DNA from: Acidithiobacillus sp. YTS05
GTDB taxonomy: Bacteria; Pseudomonadota; Gammaproteobacteria; Acidithiobacillales; Acidithiobacillaceae
Reading direction: 5' to 3'
Assembly (NCBI RefSeq): GCF_024396695.1
Contig: NZ_CP094359.1
Location: 248,001-312,000 of the forward strand
DNA: 64,000 nt
Shown here in pieces: positions 44,801 to 54,187 of this stretch. Under the pieces are notes generated by a model. The model was not told the origin of the DNA. It did not search any database and worked only from the letters and a program-made list of their open reading frames with translations. Both the position numbers and the translations under genes were made by a program. The stretch's first letter is position 1. Every line of letters begins with the position of its first letter.

Positions 44801-47377
44801 TTACTTTTCCTGATCTTTTTTCGCGTGCAAGAGGCCCTGTACCTGGCGTCGCAGCGCGGCATCTCCCGCCTCGATCTCGGCAATCATGGGATGCAGAGAG
44901 CGATTGAGGGTGTTGAGAAAACGCAGCTGATGCCCTTGCCGATGATCCATGGCACGATGGATGGCGAGCTTGGCGAAGTCTGCGACAAGCATCCACACAA
45001 TGTTGTAGGCCCAGACCAGGCCAATCGCCACCCAGGGAATGGCCGGCATCAACCAGCCGAAGGCGACGATGGCAATGCCAACGATCTGCGTACCGAGGAT
45101 GGCAAGCAGCAGGATGGGGGCTGGATACGGTGGCTTCCAGAAAGGGCCACGGGTGCGCGTCAGAAAGAGCATCAAATGCCCGCCGGCGATAAGTTGTAAA
45201 AACATCAGGGTTTGCAGTTCCCAGTTGGGCAGCTGAAAGGCAAAACGGCCCAGCAGATACAGCATCAAGGTGCCGCCCAAAGCCAGCAGGCCCATCATCG
45301 AGGCCAGACTGAGCACCCGCGTCATCTCCCAATGCACCGGATTTTCCTGCACCGCAGTACGGTCCCAGGCAATGCTCATGATGGGGATGTCATCGAGCAA
45401 GGAAAGAAGCACTACCATGATTGCCGTGAGCGGGTAGGAATTGAAGATCAGCATGGTGATGACGACAAAAAAGAGGATATCGAGGGTCATGGCGATGCGA
45501 TACACGGTGTAGCTCATCATCCGCTCGAAAATGCGCCGGGCTTCCTCTACCGCCTTGACGATGACATTCAGGCCCGGAGCCGTGAGGATCAGCGCCGCGG
45601 CCGCACGGGCAGCGTCGGTCGCGCCGGACACGGCAATGCCGACATCCGCCTGTTTGAGTGCGGGAGCGTCATTCACGCCATCGCCGGTCATGGCGACGAT
45701 ATGTCCGCGCTGCTGCAAGACCTTGACGATGGCATATTTGTGCTCGGGGAATACCTGCGCAAAGCCATCGGCCTTTTCGATTTCCGCACCCAAGCCATCT
45801 GCGAGCTGCCCGGTTTCGGCGTACTTCGATAGGCGTTCGTCGACGGTCAGGATGTGGGTGCCGAGATGCAATTGTCCAGCAATTTCGCTGGCGATGGCCT
45901 GATGGTCACCGGTCACCATCTTGACTTCGATGCCATGCTGCTGCGCCTCAATGATGGTGTCCTTGGAATCAACCCGTGGTGGATCGAAGAGCGAGAGAAT
46001 ACCGAGAAACTGCCAACTGGCACCGTCGTCATCAGAGCGGGTGACCCCTAGGGTGCGGAAGCCTTTGGCGGCAAAGTCCTCTACCGCCTTTTCTGCCTTG
46101 CTGCGCGCATCACCGTCCAGTTTGGCCATATCCATGAGAACTTGGGGAGCGCCCTTGGAGGTACGGAAGTGCTTGCCGTCTGGACCCTGGATTTGTCCTT
46201 CCGTGCGCTTGGAAACGGGATCGAAGGGGATGAACTTGTCCTGCTGAAAACCTTGCAGTTGCTTGGCCTTATCCTGCAGGCCAGCGAGCACGGCCAGATC
46301 GATGGCATCGGCATCTTCGGCGCGGGAGGCGAGAGCAGCGGCAACAATCACCTCCTGCTCCTCCTTGGCCTGAAAGAGCACGGTATCTCCCAGAGTGATC
46401 TTGTTTTGCGTCAGGGTGCCGGTCTTGTCCGAGCAGAGAATGTCGACCCCGGCCATTTCCTCAATGGAGGTCAGGCGGGACACGATCGCTTTCATGCGCG
46501 ACAAGGCTAAGGCCCCCAACGCCATGGTCACGGACAGCACGGCAGGCATGGCGACAGGGATGGACGCCACGACGACGACCAGAATGAAGGCCAGCAGCTC
46601 CAAGAACGGCAGCCCTCGCACCAGCTCGACGACAATCAGGATCGTCGATAGGACCAGGGCGAGGATGATGAGGAAATTGCCGATGCCAAGCACGGCCTTC
46701 TGAAAGTGGGAAACGGGGGCCGCCTTCTGCACCAGACTTGCCGTGCGGCCAAAGAGGGTCTTGCTGCCGGTGGCATAGACCAGGGCGAGCATCTCCCCCT
46801 GCTTGGCGATGGTTCCGGAGTAGGCCACCGCCCCGGGCTTTTTGTTGACGGGCAGCGATTCGCCGGTCAGCGCCGATTGATCGACGGCAAGATAGTCGCC
46901 GGAAAAGAGTTTGACATCGGCGGGCAGCACATCTCCCAGACGCACGCGAATGACATCCCCCGGTACCAGGGTGCCGGCATCGATTTCCTGCCACTGGCCA
47001 TCGCGCAGAGCACGCGCTTTGAGCGCCAGTTGGTTTTTCAGGGCCTTGAGGGCGTCGGCAGCGCCTTTTTCCTCCCAGAAGCCAATACCACCGTTGATCA
47101 GCAGCATGGCGAAGATCACAAAAAAGCTCTTCCAGTCGTCATTGATGGCGGATAACACTGCAGCGACTTCGATCATCCACGGGATAGGGCCCCAAAAGTA
47201 GGAGAGCAGCCGGTGCCACAGGGGAATTTCCTTTTCATGCAAGGCGTTTTCGCCATACTGCTGCAGTCGTTGTGTCGCCTCTGCGGTACTGAGCCCCTTT
47301 TCGTTGCTGTCGAGCGACTGAAAAGCAGCTTCGGGCGCCATTTGTTCCCATTCTTTTGGGTCGTGTTCCGCTGCCAT
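44801..47377 (-). CDS. Plasma-membrane-type H+-ATPase (P-type, subclass IIIA)
   Basis: An 858-residue P-type ATPase. Motifs: the TGES loop in DQSALTGESLPVNK, the phosphorylated Asp317 in CSDKTGTLTQNK, KGAPQ in the nucleotide domain, and TGDGVNDAPALKQADVGIAV in the hinge. Membrane helix 4 reads VVVVASIPVAMPAVLSV, matching proton pumps and not the Ca or heavy-metal types. There is no metal-binding N-domain. It would pump protons out and fits life at low pH. The ATG at 47377 has GGGAGGGG upstream; longer reading adds unrelated sequence. Confidence 0.9.
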   Translation of the reverse strand: MAAEHDPKEWEQMAPEAAFQSLDSNEKGLSTAEATQRLQQYGENALHEKEIPLWHRLLSYFWGPIPWMIEVAAVLSAINDDWKSFFVIFAMLLINGGIGFWEEKGAADALKALKNQLALKARALRDGQWQEIDAGTLVPGDVIRVRLGDVLPADVKLFSGDYLAVDQSALTGESLPVNKKPGAVAYSGTIAKQGEMLALVYATGSKTLFGRTASLVQKAAPVSHFQKAVLGIGNFLIILALVLSTILIVVELVRGLPFLELLAFILVVVVASIPVAMPAVLSVTMALGALALSRMKAIVSRLTSIEEMAGVDILCSDKTGTLTQNKITLGDTVLFQAKEEQEVIVAAALASRAEDADAIDLAVLAGLQDKAKQLQGFQQDKFIPFDPVSKRTEGQIQGPDGKHFRTSKGAPQVLMDMAKLDGDARSKAEKAVEDFAAKGFRTLGVTRSDDDGASWQFLGILSLFDPPRVDSKDTIIEAQQHGIEVKMVTGDHQAIASEIAGQLHLGTHILTVDERLSKYAETGQLADGLGAEIEKADGFAQVFPEHKYAIVKVLQQRGHIVAMTGDGVNDAPALKQADVGIAVSGATDAARAAAALILTAPGLNVIVKAVEEARRIFERMMSYTVYRIAMTLDILFFVVITMLIFNSYPLTAIMVVLLSLLDDIPIMSIAWDRTAVQENPVHWEMTRVLSLASMMGLLALGGTLMLYLLGRFAFQLPNWELQTLMFLQLIAGGHLMLFLTRTRGPFWKPPYPAPILLLAILGTQIVGIAIVAFGWLMPAIPWVAIGLVWAYNIVWMLVADFAKLAIHRAMDHRQGHQLRFLNTLNRSLHPMIAEIEAGDAALRRQVQGLLHAKKDQEK

Positions 47378-47473
47378 TTTGCATCCCCTCCCGCGGCTCG
47401 TGAGTACGTATCTTCGATAACCGGATACGCCTATAGGATAGTGCAAACTAGCGGTGGCTGCGCCGCAACCCTC

Positions 47474-48949
47474 TCAATACGCACCTTCCCGTCGGAACAC
47501 GACCTTGACGGTGCGCAGTAAGATGACGATGTCGTACCAAAGGGACCAATTCTTCACATACCAAGCGTCGAGGTGCACCCGCTCGGCAAAGGTGGTGTTA
47601 CTGCGACCGCTGATCTGCCAGAGCCCGGTGATGCCGGGGCGAACCTGGGTGTAGAGGTGGATGCCCTCGCCATAGCGGGAACGTTCCTTTTCGAGGAGGG
47701 GGCGCGGACCAACCAGACTCATCTCGCCGCGCAAGACATTGAAGATCTGCGGTAGCTCGTCCAGGCTGGTCCGGCGCAGGAAGCGCCCAATGGACGTGAC
47801 TCGGGGGTCATTCCGCAGCTTGTAGTTGCGCTCATATTCGGCCCGCGCTTCGGGGTGCTCATCCAGATAGAGATTCAGCTTTTGTTCAGCGTCCACCACC
47901 ATGCTGCGAAACTTCAGGCACGGGAAAGGTCTGCCGTCTTTGCCTATGCGTTCTTGAGCGAAAAAGGCAGGGCCTCCATCTTCGCGGCGAATGCGCAAGA
48001 CGATCACCAGCATTGGTACCGCCAGCATCAGCACAATCAGGCTGGTAGCCAACAGATCGAAAAGCTGCTTGATCCCTTGCGATGCCGGCCGCGCCAAGTT
48101 GTCGCGTACCCGCAGCATGAGCACTTCATGGCTGAAAAAATGCATGGTTTCCAGCCCGAAAAGAGGCAGGCCGCGCAGGGGCGGGGCAATGGTCAGGTCA
48201 CGGTAACTGAAGCTGAGGGTGCGGATCAGCCGCTCCTGCGCCTCCCACTGATCCATGTCCAAGGCTAGAATCAAATGGGGGTTGCCCAGCCGGGCCAGGG
48301 TCTCCAGTGGATCATTGCCCAAGGTTTGGGTTGGAGCGCAGGCTGGAAAACCATCGCCGGGTGGCGTTGCGCCTTCCGGCACCAGTATCCGTTGCACCTC
48401 GTAGCCGAGAAGTGGCTCGCTGTCCAGGGCGCGAATGGCCTCTGCGGCGTTCTGCCCGCAACCGACGATCACCACGGGGCGATTCCATGCCCTGAGATGA
48501 TACAGGATGCGCCGCATTGCCAGCCGACTGGCCGGCAAGAACAGGAAAGCCAATCCCCAGGTGGAGAAGAGCCACAGGCGCGACATCGGCCACTGGCCAA
48601 AAAATGCCAGGGAGGCGTTGAGGACGACGAGTACCGTCAGCACCCCGACCATTTCCCCCATTTCGTCCCAGAAGGCCTTGCGCCGGGCGTAATGGCCTTT
48701 GTAGGCAAAAGCCAGAATGGCCGTGGCCGCCAGCAAAAAGAACAACAGGATGTTTACCTGAACGATCTCGCCCCACCAGTGCAGGAGTACCTGCAGGGGA
48801 TCAATACCGTAGTACAGCGCATGCGAAATGCGCGCGAAGTAGAAGGCGGCGAAGAGAGCCAGCGCGTCCGCCATGCCGAGGAAGTAGGGCACCAGACGCT
48901 GCCAGGGGAGGCTGCGTTCGGTTCTGACGGTGGATTTCACGGTTGTCAC
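47474..48949 (-). CDS. wbaP: WbaP-type undecaprenyl-phosphate sugar-1-phosphate transferase
   Basis: Initiates EPS repeat-unit assembly by moving a sugar-1-phosphate (galactose in the type member) to undecaprenyl phosphate. The 491-residue protein has four hydrophobic segments in the first 150 residues, a nucleotide-binding-like middle domain ([17 protein letters not shown]), a further hydrophobic hairpin (about 285-310) and the catalytic domain with [27 protein letters not shown] and [17 protein letters not shown] at 48949 is preferred over TTG at 48955 for ribosome-site spacing. Divergent from wza. Confidence 0.93.
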   Translation of the reverse strand: MTTVKSTVRTERSLPWQRLVPYFLGMADALALFAAFYFARISHALYYGIDPLQVLLHWWGEIVQVNILLFFLLAATAILAFAYKGHYARRKAFWDEMGEMVGVLTVLVVLNASLAFFGQWPMSRLWLFSTWGLAFLFLPASRLAMRRILYHLRAWNRPVVIVGCGQNAAEAIRALDSEPLLGYEVQRILVPEGATPPGDGFPACAPTQTLGNDPLETLARLGNPHLILALDMDQWEAQERLIRTLSFSYRDLTIAPPLRGLPLFGLETMHFFSHEVLMLRVRDNLARPASQGIKQLFDLLATSLIVLMLAVPMLVIVLRIRREDGGPAFFAQERIGKDGRPFPCLKFRSMVVDAEQKLNLYLDEHPEARAEYERNYKLRNDPRVTSIGRFLRRTSLDELPQIFNVLRGEMSLVGPRPLLEKERSRYGEGIHLYTQVRPGITGLWQISGRSNTTFAERVHLDAWYVKNWSLWYDIVILLRTVKVVFRREGAY

Positions 48950-49314
48950 TGGCAACTCTCCATCGTTAGAGGTGGCGAGGGAAGCATGGAGAGCTGCGCC
49001 TCGCTCGGATATGTCTCTGACCGGCCCGCATCATAAGCATGGCATTGCGCGAGTGGCATACGGTTCCTTTACCAAGCACGTACCCCGGATCGAAAACTAC
49101 AGACGAGCCCGTCGGGGAGGCAGCGAGGGCAGAGAATCGGAGTGCTGGTAATGCATGGCCCAGAATGCAATCTCCGATCAAGATAATATGAAAATGGAAA
49201 CAGAGAAAATAGCGTCCTGTCAAGGCCCCAAAAGATTTTGGTGTTAGACCAGTTGGCGTGTCTGGAACGCGCGGCCGGGGAAGATGCACCGATATGTGGA
49301 GGTTTTTCTGAGGT

Positions 49315-49335
49315 CGTATCAAATCTGGTACAGAT
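49315..49335 (+). promoter_or_regulatory. Shared 21-bp element, copy 2 (candidate enhancer site)
   Basis: CGTATC, three variable bases, then TCTGGTACAGAT, 17 of 21 bases as in copy 1. It includes the dyad ATCTG-GTA-CAGAT. It lies about 187 bp upstream of the sigma-54-like site at 49500-49516. Being between divergent wbaP and wza, it could serve either. Confidence 0.6.
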
Positions 49336-49499
49336 GCGCAGTTTTCTTTCTAATGGGATGATTTATCAGTATGGTAAAGATATTTCTTGTCCTTTCTGCC
49401 AAACCCAGGAGGCATCCGAGTAACATTGCTGAGACAAAGAATACCCGCCGAAACGATGGAGTGATCTCGTTACTATCTGATGGAGAACAGGTTACCGAT

Positions 49500-49516
49500 T
49501 TGGCATAGTTGTTGCT
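49500..49516 (+). promoter_or_regulatory. Sigma-54-like promoter upstream of wza
   Basis: TTGGCATAGTTGTTGCT with GG (49502-49503) and GC (49514-49515) 10 bases apart. It matches the TGGCACG-N4-TTGC consensus at 9 of 11 positions (TGGCA, TTGC). The similar site at 39755-39771 agrees at 14 of 19 positions over the aligned stretch. Confidence 0.62.
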
Positions 49517-49832
49517 TTGTGTTTCTGGACCACTTGTCATGGATATTGATGTCATGAAGCAACCAAGAGAATGCGCCAGCAACCAAATCCGTCTGGATGC
49601 CTTCAACGGCAACTGCTGGGGGATCCACGGGCTTTGCATTGTGGTACCGGTTGGCATCATGGTCTTGCCCATCGGATCCACGGTGTGGAAATCTGTCCCA
49701 ATGGCGACTATGTAGCGGATTGATGTTCTTGGAAGGCAGTATCGGCGTCCACCGCAAGTTTTGACAGGAGTTCGCGTGAAGCCCGCGTTAAACGCAGCAA
49801 AAATTTTAGGCCCCACGGGGAGGTCGTCGGCA

Positions 49833-50891
49833 ATGAAACTCATCCGCACCGCGCTGCTGGCTGGTCTGATTGGCGCTGGGCTCGCAGGTTGTGCTTCTTA
49901 TCCCGATGATCTGCGGCCGGGCGTCAACAAGCCTCTCCCGTCAGCAGTGGTGGCCCAAAGTGATGAGCAGTTGTCCCCCGCTACGGTTCATCGGCTGTTG
50001 AATCAAAGCATTACCTATCACTTGGGGCCGGGGGATGTGGTGTCGGTATCGGTCTACCTCCATCCGGATCTCTCCGCGCCTGCGCCGGGGGTAACCTCTT
50101 CGGGGTTGGAGGGCGCTCTAGTCAGCAACGATGGAAACATCCAGCTGCCGCTGCTCGGCGTGGTTCATGTAGAAGGCATGACCACGGACCAGTTGCGGGC
50201 CCACCTGACCAAGCTCTACGCACAGTATGTCATTGATCCCAAGGTGACCGTCCAGCTTCAGGTGGCCCATAGCATCCGCTACTACCTCCTCGGCGAATTC
50301 ACCAAACCCGGCCTGGTCTACTCCGACAGGCCCGTAAGGTTACTGGAAGCCATGGCCCTGGGCGGCTCGGTAGACCTTGCCAATGCCGATCTGCGAGGGG
50401 CGTACGTGGTACAGAACGGCCGCAAACTCCCAGTTAATTTCCACGCCTTGGTCATTGCTGGCGACCTACAGCAGAATATCCCACTGCGCAGCGGCGATAC
50501 CGTCGTCGTGCCCAGCGTCAGCAGCATGAAGGCCTTTGTTTTTGGTGCGGTAAAAACGCCCGGTCCGGTCCCCTTCGTGGATGGGCGGCTCAGCCTGCTG
50601 CAGGCACTTTCCGATGCGGGTATGGACACCACCCAGCTTACCCTCGCCCGGCTTAGTGACATTCGCGTTATCCGCTCGGAAGGTACCACAGGCCAGTTTT
50701 ATGTCGTCAACGCCCGAAAGATCCTGGAAGGTCAAGCTGCGCCCTTTTACCTGAAGTCCGGTGATATCGTCTTCGTGCCGCAAACCACCATCAGTAGTTG
50801 GAATCAGGCCATACAGCTCCTGCTGCCGTCGCTGCAAGCCATCTCCACGCTACTTCAGCCTTTCGTATCCATCAAGTTCTTGAGCCAATAG
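49833..50891 (+). CDS. wza: Wza-type polysaccharide export lipoprotein
   Basis: Outer-membrane export channel of Wzx/Wzy EPS systems. The 352-residue lipoprotein has a signal ending in the lipobox LAGC with Cys20. The polysaccharide-export domain starts ITYHLGPGDVVSVSVYLHPDL, followed by GNIQLPLLGVVHVEGMT and SLBB-like repeats (IRYYLLGEFTKPGLV, MKAFVFGAVKTPGPV). The C-terminal 40 residues form an amphipathic helix, as in Wza. ATG at 49833 has GGGGAGG upstream. First gene of a co-directional run to the window end. Confidence 0.92.
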   Translation: MKLIRTALLAGLIGAGLAGCASYPDDLRPGVNKPLPSAVVAQSDEQLSPATVHRLLNQSITYHLGPGDVVSVSVYLHPDLSAPAPGVTSSGLEGALVSNDGNIQLPLLGVVHVEGMTTDQLRAHLTKLYAQYVIDPKVTVQLQVAHSIRYYLLGEFTKPGLVYSDRPVRLLEAMALGGSVDLANADLRGAYVVQNGRKLPVNFHALVIAGDLQQNIPLRSGDTVVVPSVSSMKAFVFGAVKTPGPVPFVDGRLSLLQALSDAGMDTTQLTLARLSDIRVIRSEGTTGQFYVVNARKILEGQAAPFYLKSGDIVFVPQTTISSWNQAIQLLLPSLQAISTLLQPFVSIKFLSQ

Positions 50892-50899
50892 GAGACTTT

Positions 50900-53407
50900 G
50901 TGTCCGATAAGCAACCAGCACAGAGCATGCCGCCCATAGGGGCTCCTGTGGCCAGCCCTATGGGGATGATCGGATCTGGCGATTCGGAGGGCGGAGACGA
51001 GTTCCAACTCGGACCCATCATCCAAACAATCAGAGCCGGTTGGAAATGGCCGGTACTGTTGGGTGGTGTCGCTGCCCTGCTGGCCTTGATCATGGTCCTC
51101 ATCACTTCTCCGAAGTTCGAAGCCGGTGGATCCCTATACCTCGCCAGCGCGGAAAAAAACCAGCCGCTTTCCTCCGATGCGCTCAGCGGCATCTCTCTGC
51201 TCACTGGCCTGGTACAGGGTTCCAACATGGACACCCAGATCGAGATCATCCGGAGCCGCGACATGGTTCAGCGGGCTATCCTTGCCTCTGGGATCAACGC
51301 GCAGGTATGGAACGCCGGGCACCGACCGGGCCTGTCGTATGCGGGATGGGTCTTCGGCGGCCGGGAGCTGTCTCTCTATGCCCCACCCCCACATGCCCTG
51401 CGTGCGTTATATGCTGAGGTAACCAATGCTAGTTTGGCCGGGCAGGTACTAACCATACGCTTTGCGCAAGCCGACAAATACCAGATTCTTCATCACGGGA
51501 AGGTGTTGTTGACGGGTCTGCTCGGGCAGCCTGCAGTCGGGCCGGACCTACGTTTGACGCTGGATCCTGTGCAGCCTCAATATGTTCCTGCGGCCCATGC
51601 GGAATACCAGATCCGCATAAACAGTCCTCTTGCCTCCTACGATGCCATGATGAGCTCCGGAGCGCTCTCCGTATCCCAAGTGGGAGGGCTGGCAGACGCG
51701 GCGGGAGCCGGCAGGACTAGCTACCTAGTTGGCATTCACTATCAGAGTGCCGATCCGTACGCCGCCCGGCGCTTCGTCCAAACCCTCATGCAGACCTACC
51801 TGACCGAAACTGGATCCTGGAGTACCGACCAAGCCGGTGCCACCTACGATTACCTCAGTGGGCAACTGAAAAAAATCCGCACTGCTCTCAGTGCTGCCGA
51901 TACCCGGCTGGCTAATTTTCAGAGCAAAAGCGGCGTGATCTCTGTTCCCGAGGCAGCCAAGGAGCTGATCCAGCAGCTTGCCACGTACGAAACCCAGCGT
52001 TCCCAGACCAAGATCACCCTCTATGGCTTGCAGCAGATCCAGAAGGCCCTGGCTCAGCCCGATAGCAAGCTGAACCCCTACCTGTTCAGCAATGTTCAGG
52101 ATCCCGTCCTGAATGGGCTCAGTACTCGTCTGGCCGAGGCCCAGACCAAACTCGACTCTCTGCAAAAGCTCTACACCAGCGCCGCCCCGCAGGTAGTGCA
52201 GGTGAAGTCTGAGATCGCCTCCATCCGCTCGGCTATCGGCAACCTCGTTAATAATCAGGAGAGGATAGCCAACCAACAGCTCCAATCCATCGACTCCATT
52301 ATTGGCCAGACCCGGGCACAGATGGGCAGTTATCCTCGATCCGAACTGGAGATCATCTCCCTCACCCGTTCCACCGAGGTCCTGGGCAAGCTCTACATGT
52401 TCCTCCTGCAAAAGCAGGAGGAGGCCGCCGTCAATAAGGCCAGTACCTTGACCAAGAATCGCGTACTGGATACCGCCTTGGTGCGAGACAAGCCGGTAGC
52501 GCCGGATGCCAAGCGGGAAATTCTGCTGGATGGTCTGCTGGGGGTACTCTTGGGCCTGGGTATCGTCCTTGGCCGTTATTGGTTGCATCCTGGTTTTCGC
52601 AGCGAGGAAGAAGTGCGCCGCCGCTATCCCTTCCTGCCGGTCTACGGGCTTCTGCCGGCAGAACAGATCCCTCCCAAGACCCAGGCGACCTCGTTCAAGA
52701 TGCCGGATCCGCGCTCCAGCTATGGTGAGGCCCTGCGCCTGCTGCGCGGCAACCTCTATCTCGCTGCGGGAGAAGGGCGTGGGCAGGTGCTGGCCCTGAG
52801 CTCGGCTATCCCTGGGGATGGCAAAAGCACGCTCGCCTTTCAGCTCGCCGTGGCCTTGGCCCAGGACGGCAAAAAGGTCCTCCTGCTCGATGCGGATCTG
52901 CGCAAGCCCCATGCTCATCTCGCGTTCCGGGTCGCTCAAGAACCCGGCCTGGCAGCAGTTCTCGCCGGCCGCTCCAGCTGGGAGGAAGCTCTGCATCATA
53001 TCGAGGATACCGGTATTGATCTGATCACTGCGGGGAATACCCCACCCAACCCGAGCGAACACCTTGGGTCAGGCAAACTGGCGGAGTTGCTGGTTGCCTT
53101 GCGTTCCCATTACGACTACATCGTGATGGATACGCCGCCGTTCCCAATGGTGGGCGATATGTTGACCATCGGCCCACTGGTGGATCGCTTGCTGACGGTC
53201 GCAAAGATTGAGCACACCCCGCGTCGCGCCTACCAGGAACATTTGCAGGGCATCCTCGGCCTGCATCGTCCGTCTGGTTTGATCATCTTCGGTATCCATA
53301 TCCTTGGGAGCTATCGTTACGGTTATGGGATCCATGCCAAAGGTGGGTCGTGGGCGTCTGCCGAAAGCTGGCGGCGGTTTCTGGTAAGCCTGAGAAATCG
53401 GAAATGA
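50900..53407 (+). CDS. wzc: Wzc-type chain-length regulator with tyrosine-kinase domain
   Basis: An 835-residue inner-membrane copolymerase and BY-kinase. The Wzz domain is flanked by two membrane segments (about 47-67 and 535-560). Periplasmic coiled coils run between them (LRKI.TALSAADTRLANFQSKS and later). The kinase has Walker A AIPGDGKST (Lys642), Walker A' VLLLDADLRKPHAH and Walker B YIVMDTPPF. The tyrosine cluster is short (SYRYGYG) and is followed by about 25 residues with no Tyr, unlike the Tyr-rich end of E. coli Wzc. GTG start with AGGAG. Its stop overlaps the phosphatase start. Confidence 0.93.
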   Translation: MSDKQPAQSMPPIGAPVASPMGMIGSGDSEGGDEFQLGPIIQTIRAGWKWPVLLGGVAALLALIMVLITSPKFEAGGSLYLASAEKNQPLSSDALSGISLLTGLVQGSNMDTQIEIIRSRDMVQRAILASGINAQVWNAGHRPGLSYAGWVFGGRELSLYAPPPHALRALYAEVTNASLAGQVLTIRFAQADKYQILHHGKVLLTGLLGQPAVGPDLRLTLDPVQPQYVPAAHAEYQIRINSPLASYDAMMSSGALSVSQVGGLADAAGAGRTSYLVGIHYQSADPYAARRFVQTLMQTYLTETGSWSTDQAGATYDYLSGQLKKIRTALSAADTRLANFQSKSGVISVPEAAKELIQQLATYETQRSQTKITLYGLQQIQKALAQPDSKLNPYLFSNVQDPVLNGLSTRLAEAQTKLDSLQKLYTSAAPQVVQVKSEIASIRSAIGNLVNNQERIANQQLQSIDSIIGQTRAQMGSYPRSELEIISLTRSTEVLGKLYMFLLQKQEEAAVNKASTLTKNRVLDTALVRDKPVAPDAKREILLDGLLGVLLGLGIVLGRYWLHPGFRSEEEVRRRYPFLPVYGLLPAEQIPPKTQATSFKMPDPRSSYGEALRLLRGNLYLAAGEGRGQVLALSSAIPGDGKSTLAFQLAVALAQDGKKVLLLDADLRKPHAHLAFRVAQEPGLAAVLAGRSSWEEALHHIEDTGIDLITAGNTPPNPSEHLGSGKLAELLVALRSHYDYIVMDTPPFPMVGDMLTIGPLVDRLLTVAKIEHTPRRAYQEHLQGILGLHRPSGLIIFGIHILGSYRYGYGIHAKGGSWASAESWRRFLVSLRNRK

Positions 53408-54165
53408 TGCAGGAGCTGCGCGAGCGTGTGCTTGCCGTATCGAAGCGGGTGCTTGGACATAGCGTTCTGGGCCCTGCTTGGGATTTCCATTGCCATCTGC
53501 TCCCAGGAGTGGATGATGGTCTTCGCAGTCTCCAAGAGGCTCGAGCGGCCATCGAGGGGATGCAGGCCCTGGGGTATCGTGGAGCTGTGCTGACTCCCCA
53601 CATTTATCCGGGGGTATATGACAATCTGCCAGGTCAGCTGCAGGAAGCCGTCCACGATCTGCAGCAACGTGTTGGCGACGACTTTACTCTTCGCCTCGCT
53701 GCCGAGTATTTCGTGGACGAAAGTTTGTTCGAGGCGATCGAGCGGGATGATTTGCTGCATCTGCCGGTGTTGGGCCACAAATTGGTCCTCGTCGAATACC
53801 CGATGCTCCAGCCTTCGTCTTGTGCCGACGATGTGATGTTGACCTTGAAGCAGGCCGGATACCAGCCCGTCCTGGCCCACGTGGAACGCTACCGATATCT
53901 GCGCTGGGATCGTGATAGCCAGCTCGCTCGCTTGCAACAATTGGATGTGTGGCTTCAGTGCGACATCGGTAGCCTGGTGGGCCAGTATGGCCGAGGCCCG
54001 CAGCAGCTGGCCCGGTGGCTCATGGAGCGTGATCTAGTCGCCCTGTGGGGTACGGATCTACATCGGGTTGAGCAATTGCAGCGTTATGTAGCGCCGGGTC
54101 TTGCCGTACTGCAAAGAAACAGGTTTAGAATCAATCCGATGTTGATAGATTCGGTGGCCGGATGA
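53404..54165 (+). CDS. PHP-type protein-tyrosine phosphatase (CpsB/YwqE family)
   Basis: A 253-residue manganese-dependent phosphatase of the CpsB family, expected to remove phosphate from Wzc. Metal motif DFHCHLLPGVDDG (His29, His31, Asp37-38), then TPHIYPG, a VEYP strand, LAHVERYRY and a final GTDLHR in place of the usual SDAHR. It starts at the ATGA overlap with wzc. Use of a PHP phosphatase, not a low-molecular-weight Wzb, is typical of Gram-positives but also found in many Gram-negative EPS loci. Confidence 0.9.
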   Translation: MMQELRERVLAVSKRVLGHSVLGPAWDFHCHLLPGVDDGLRSLQEARAAIEGMQALGYRGAVLTPHIYPGVYDNLPGQLQEAVHDLQQRVGDDFTLRLAAEYFVDESLFEAIERDDLLHLPVLGHKLVLVEYPMLQPSSCADDVMLTLKQAGYQPVLAHVERYRYLRWDRDSQLARLQQLDVWLQCDIGSLVGQYGRGPQQLARWLMERDLVALWGTDLHRVEQLQRYVAPGLAVLQRNRFRINPMLIDSVAG

Positions 54166-54187
54166 AACAGGATCTGGAGAAAGACGG

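Larger units (their letters stand above)
48950..49832. other. Long non-coding region between wbaP and wza
   Basis: About 880 bases with no gene I can support; open frames on either strand have no family resemblance, poor start sites and odd composition. It contains copy 2 of the 21-bp element (49315-49335) and a good sigma-54-like site (49500-49516), which would leave a wza leader of about 300 bases. The central part is A+T-rich. A short protein or an RNA in the leader is possible but not shown. Confidence 0.6.

Noticed and set aside
49218-49223. A minus-strand TTGACA upstream of wbaP as a -35 box
   Set aside because: No -10-like hexamer lies 16-18 bases downstream on that strand.
48966-49322. 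A 118-codon minus-strand frame upstream of wbaP
   Set aside because: Low-complexity residue mix, no family resemblance and no good start.
49380-49500. Possible cyclic di-GMP (GEMM) riboswitch, because of a GGTTACCGAT string at 49490-49499
   Set aside because: The required GCAAAGCC-type core and the tetraloop-receptor pairing are not present; the match is limited to about ten bases and lies upstream of the proposed start site.
49319-49849. A 176-codon open frame on the minus strand within the wbaP-wza gap
   Set aside because: No recognisable motif, no ribosome site, unusual composition, and it covers the wza start and the proposed regulatory sites. I treat the region as non-coding.
51725-53062. 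A 445-codon minus-strand frame inside wzc
   Set aside because: Antisense shadow of a gene with clear Wzz and kinase motifs.
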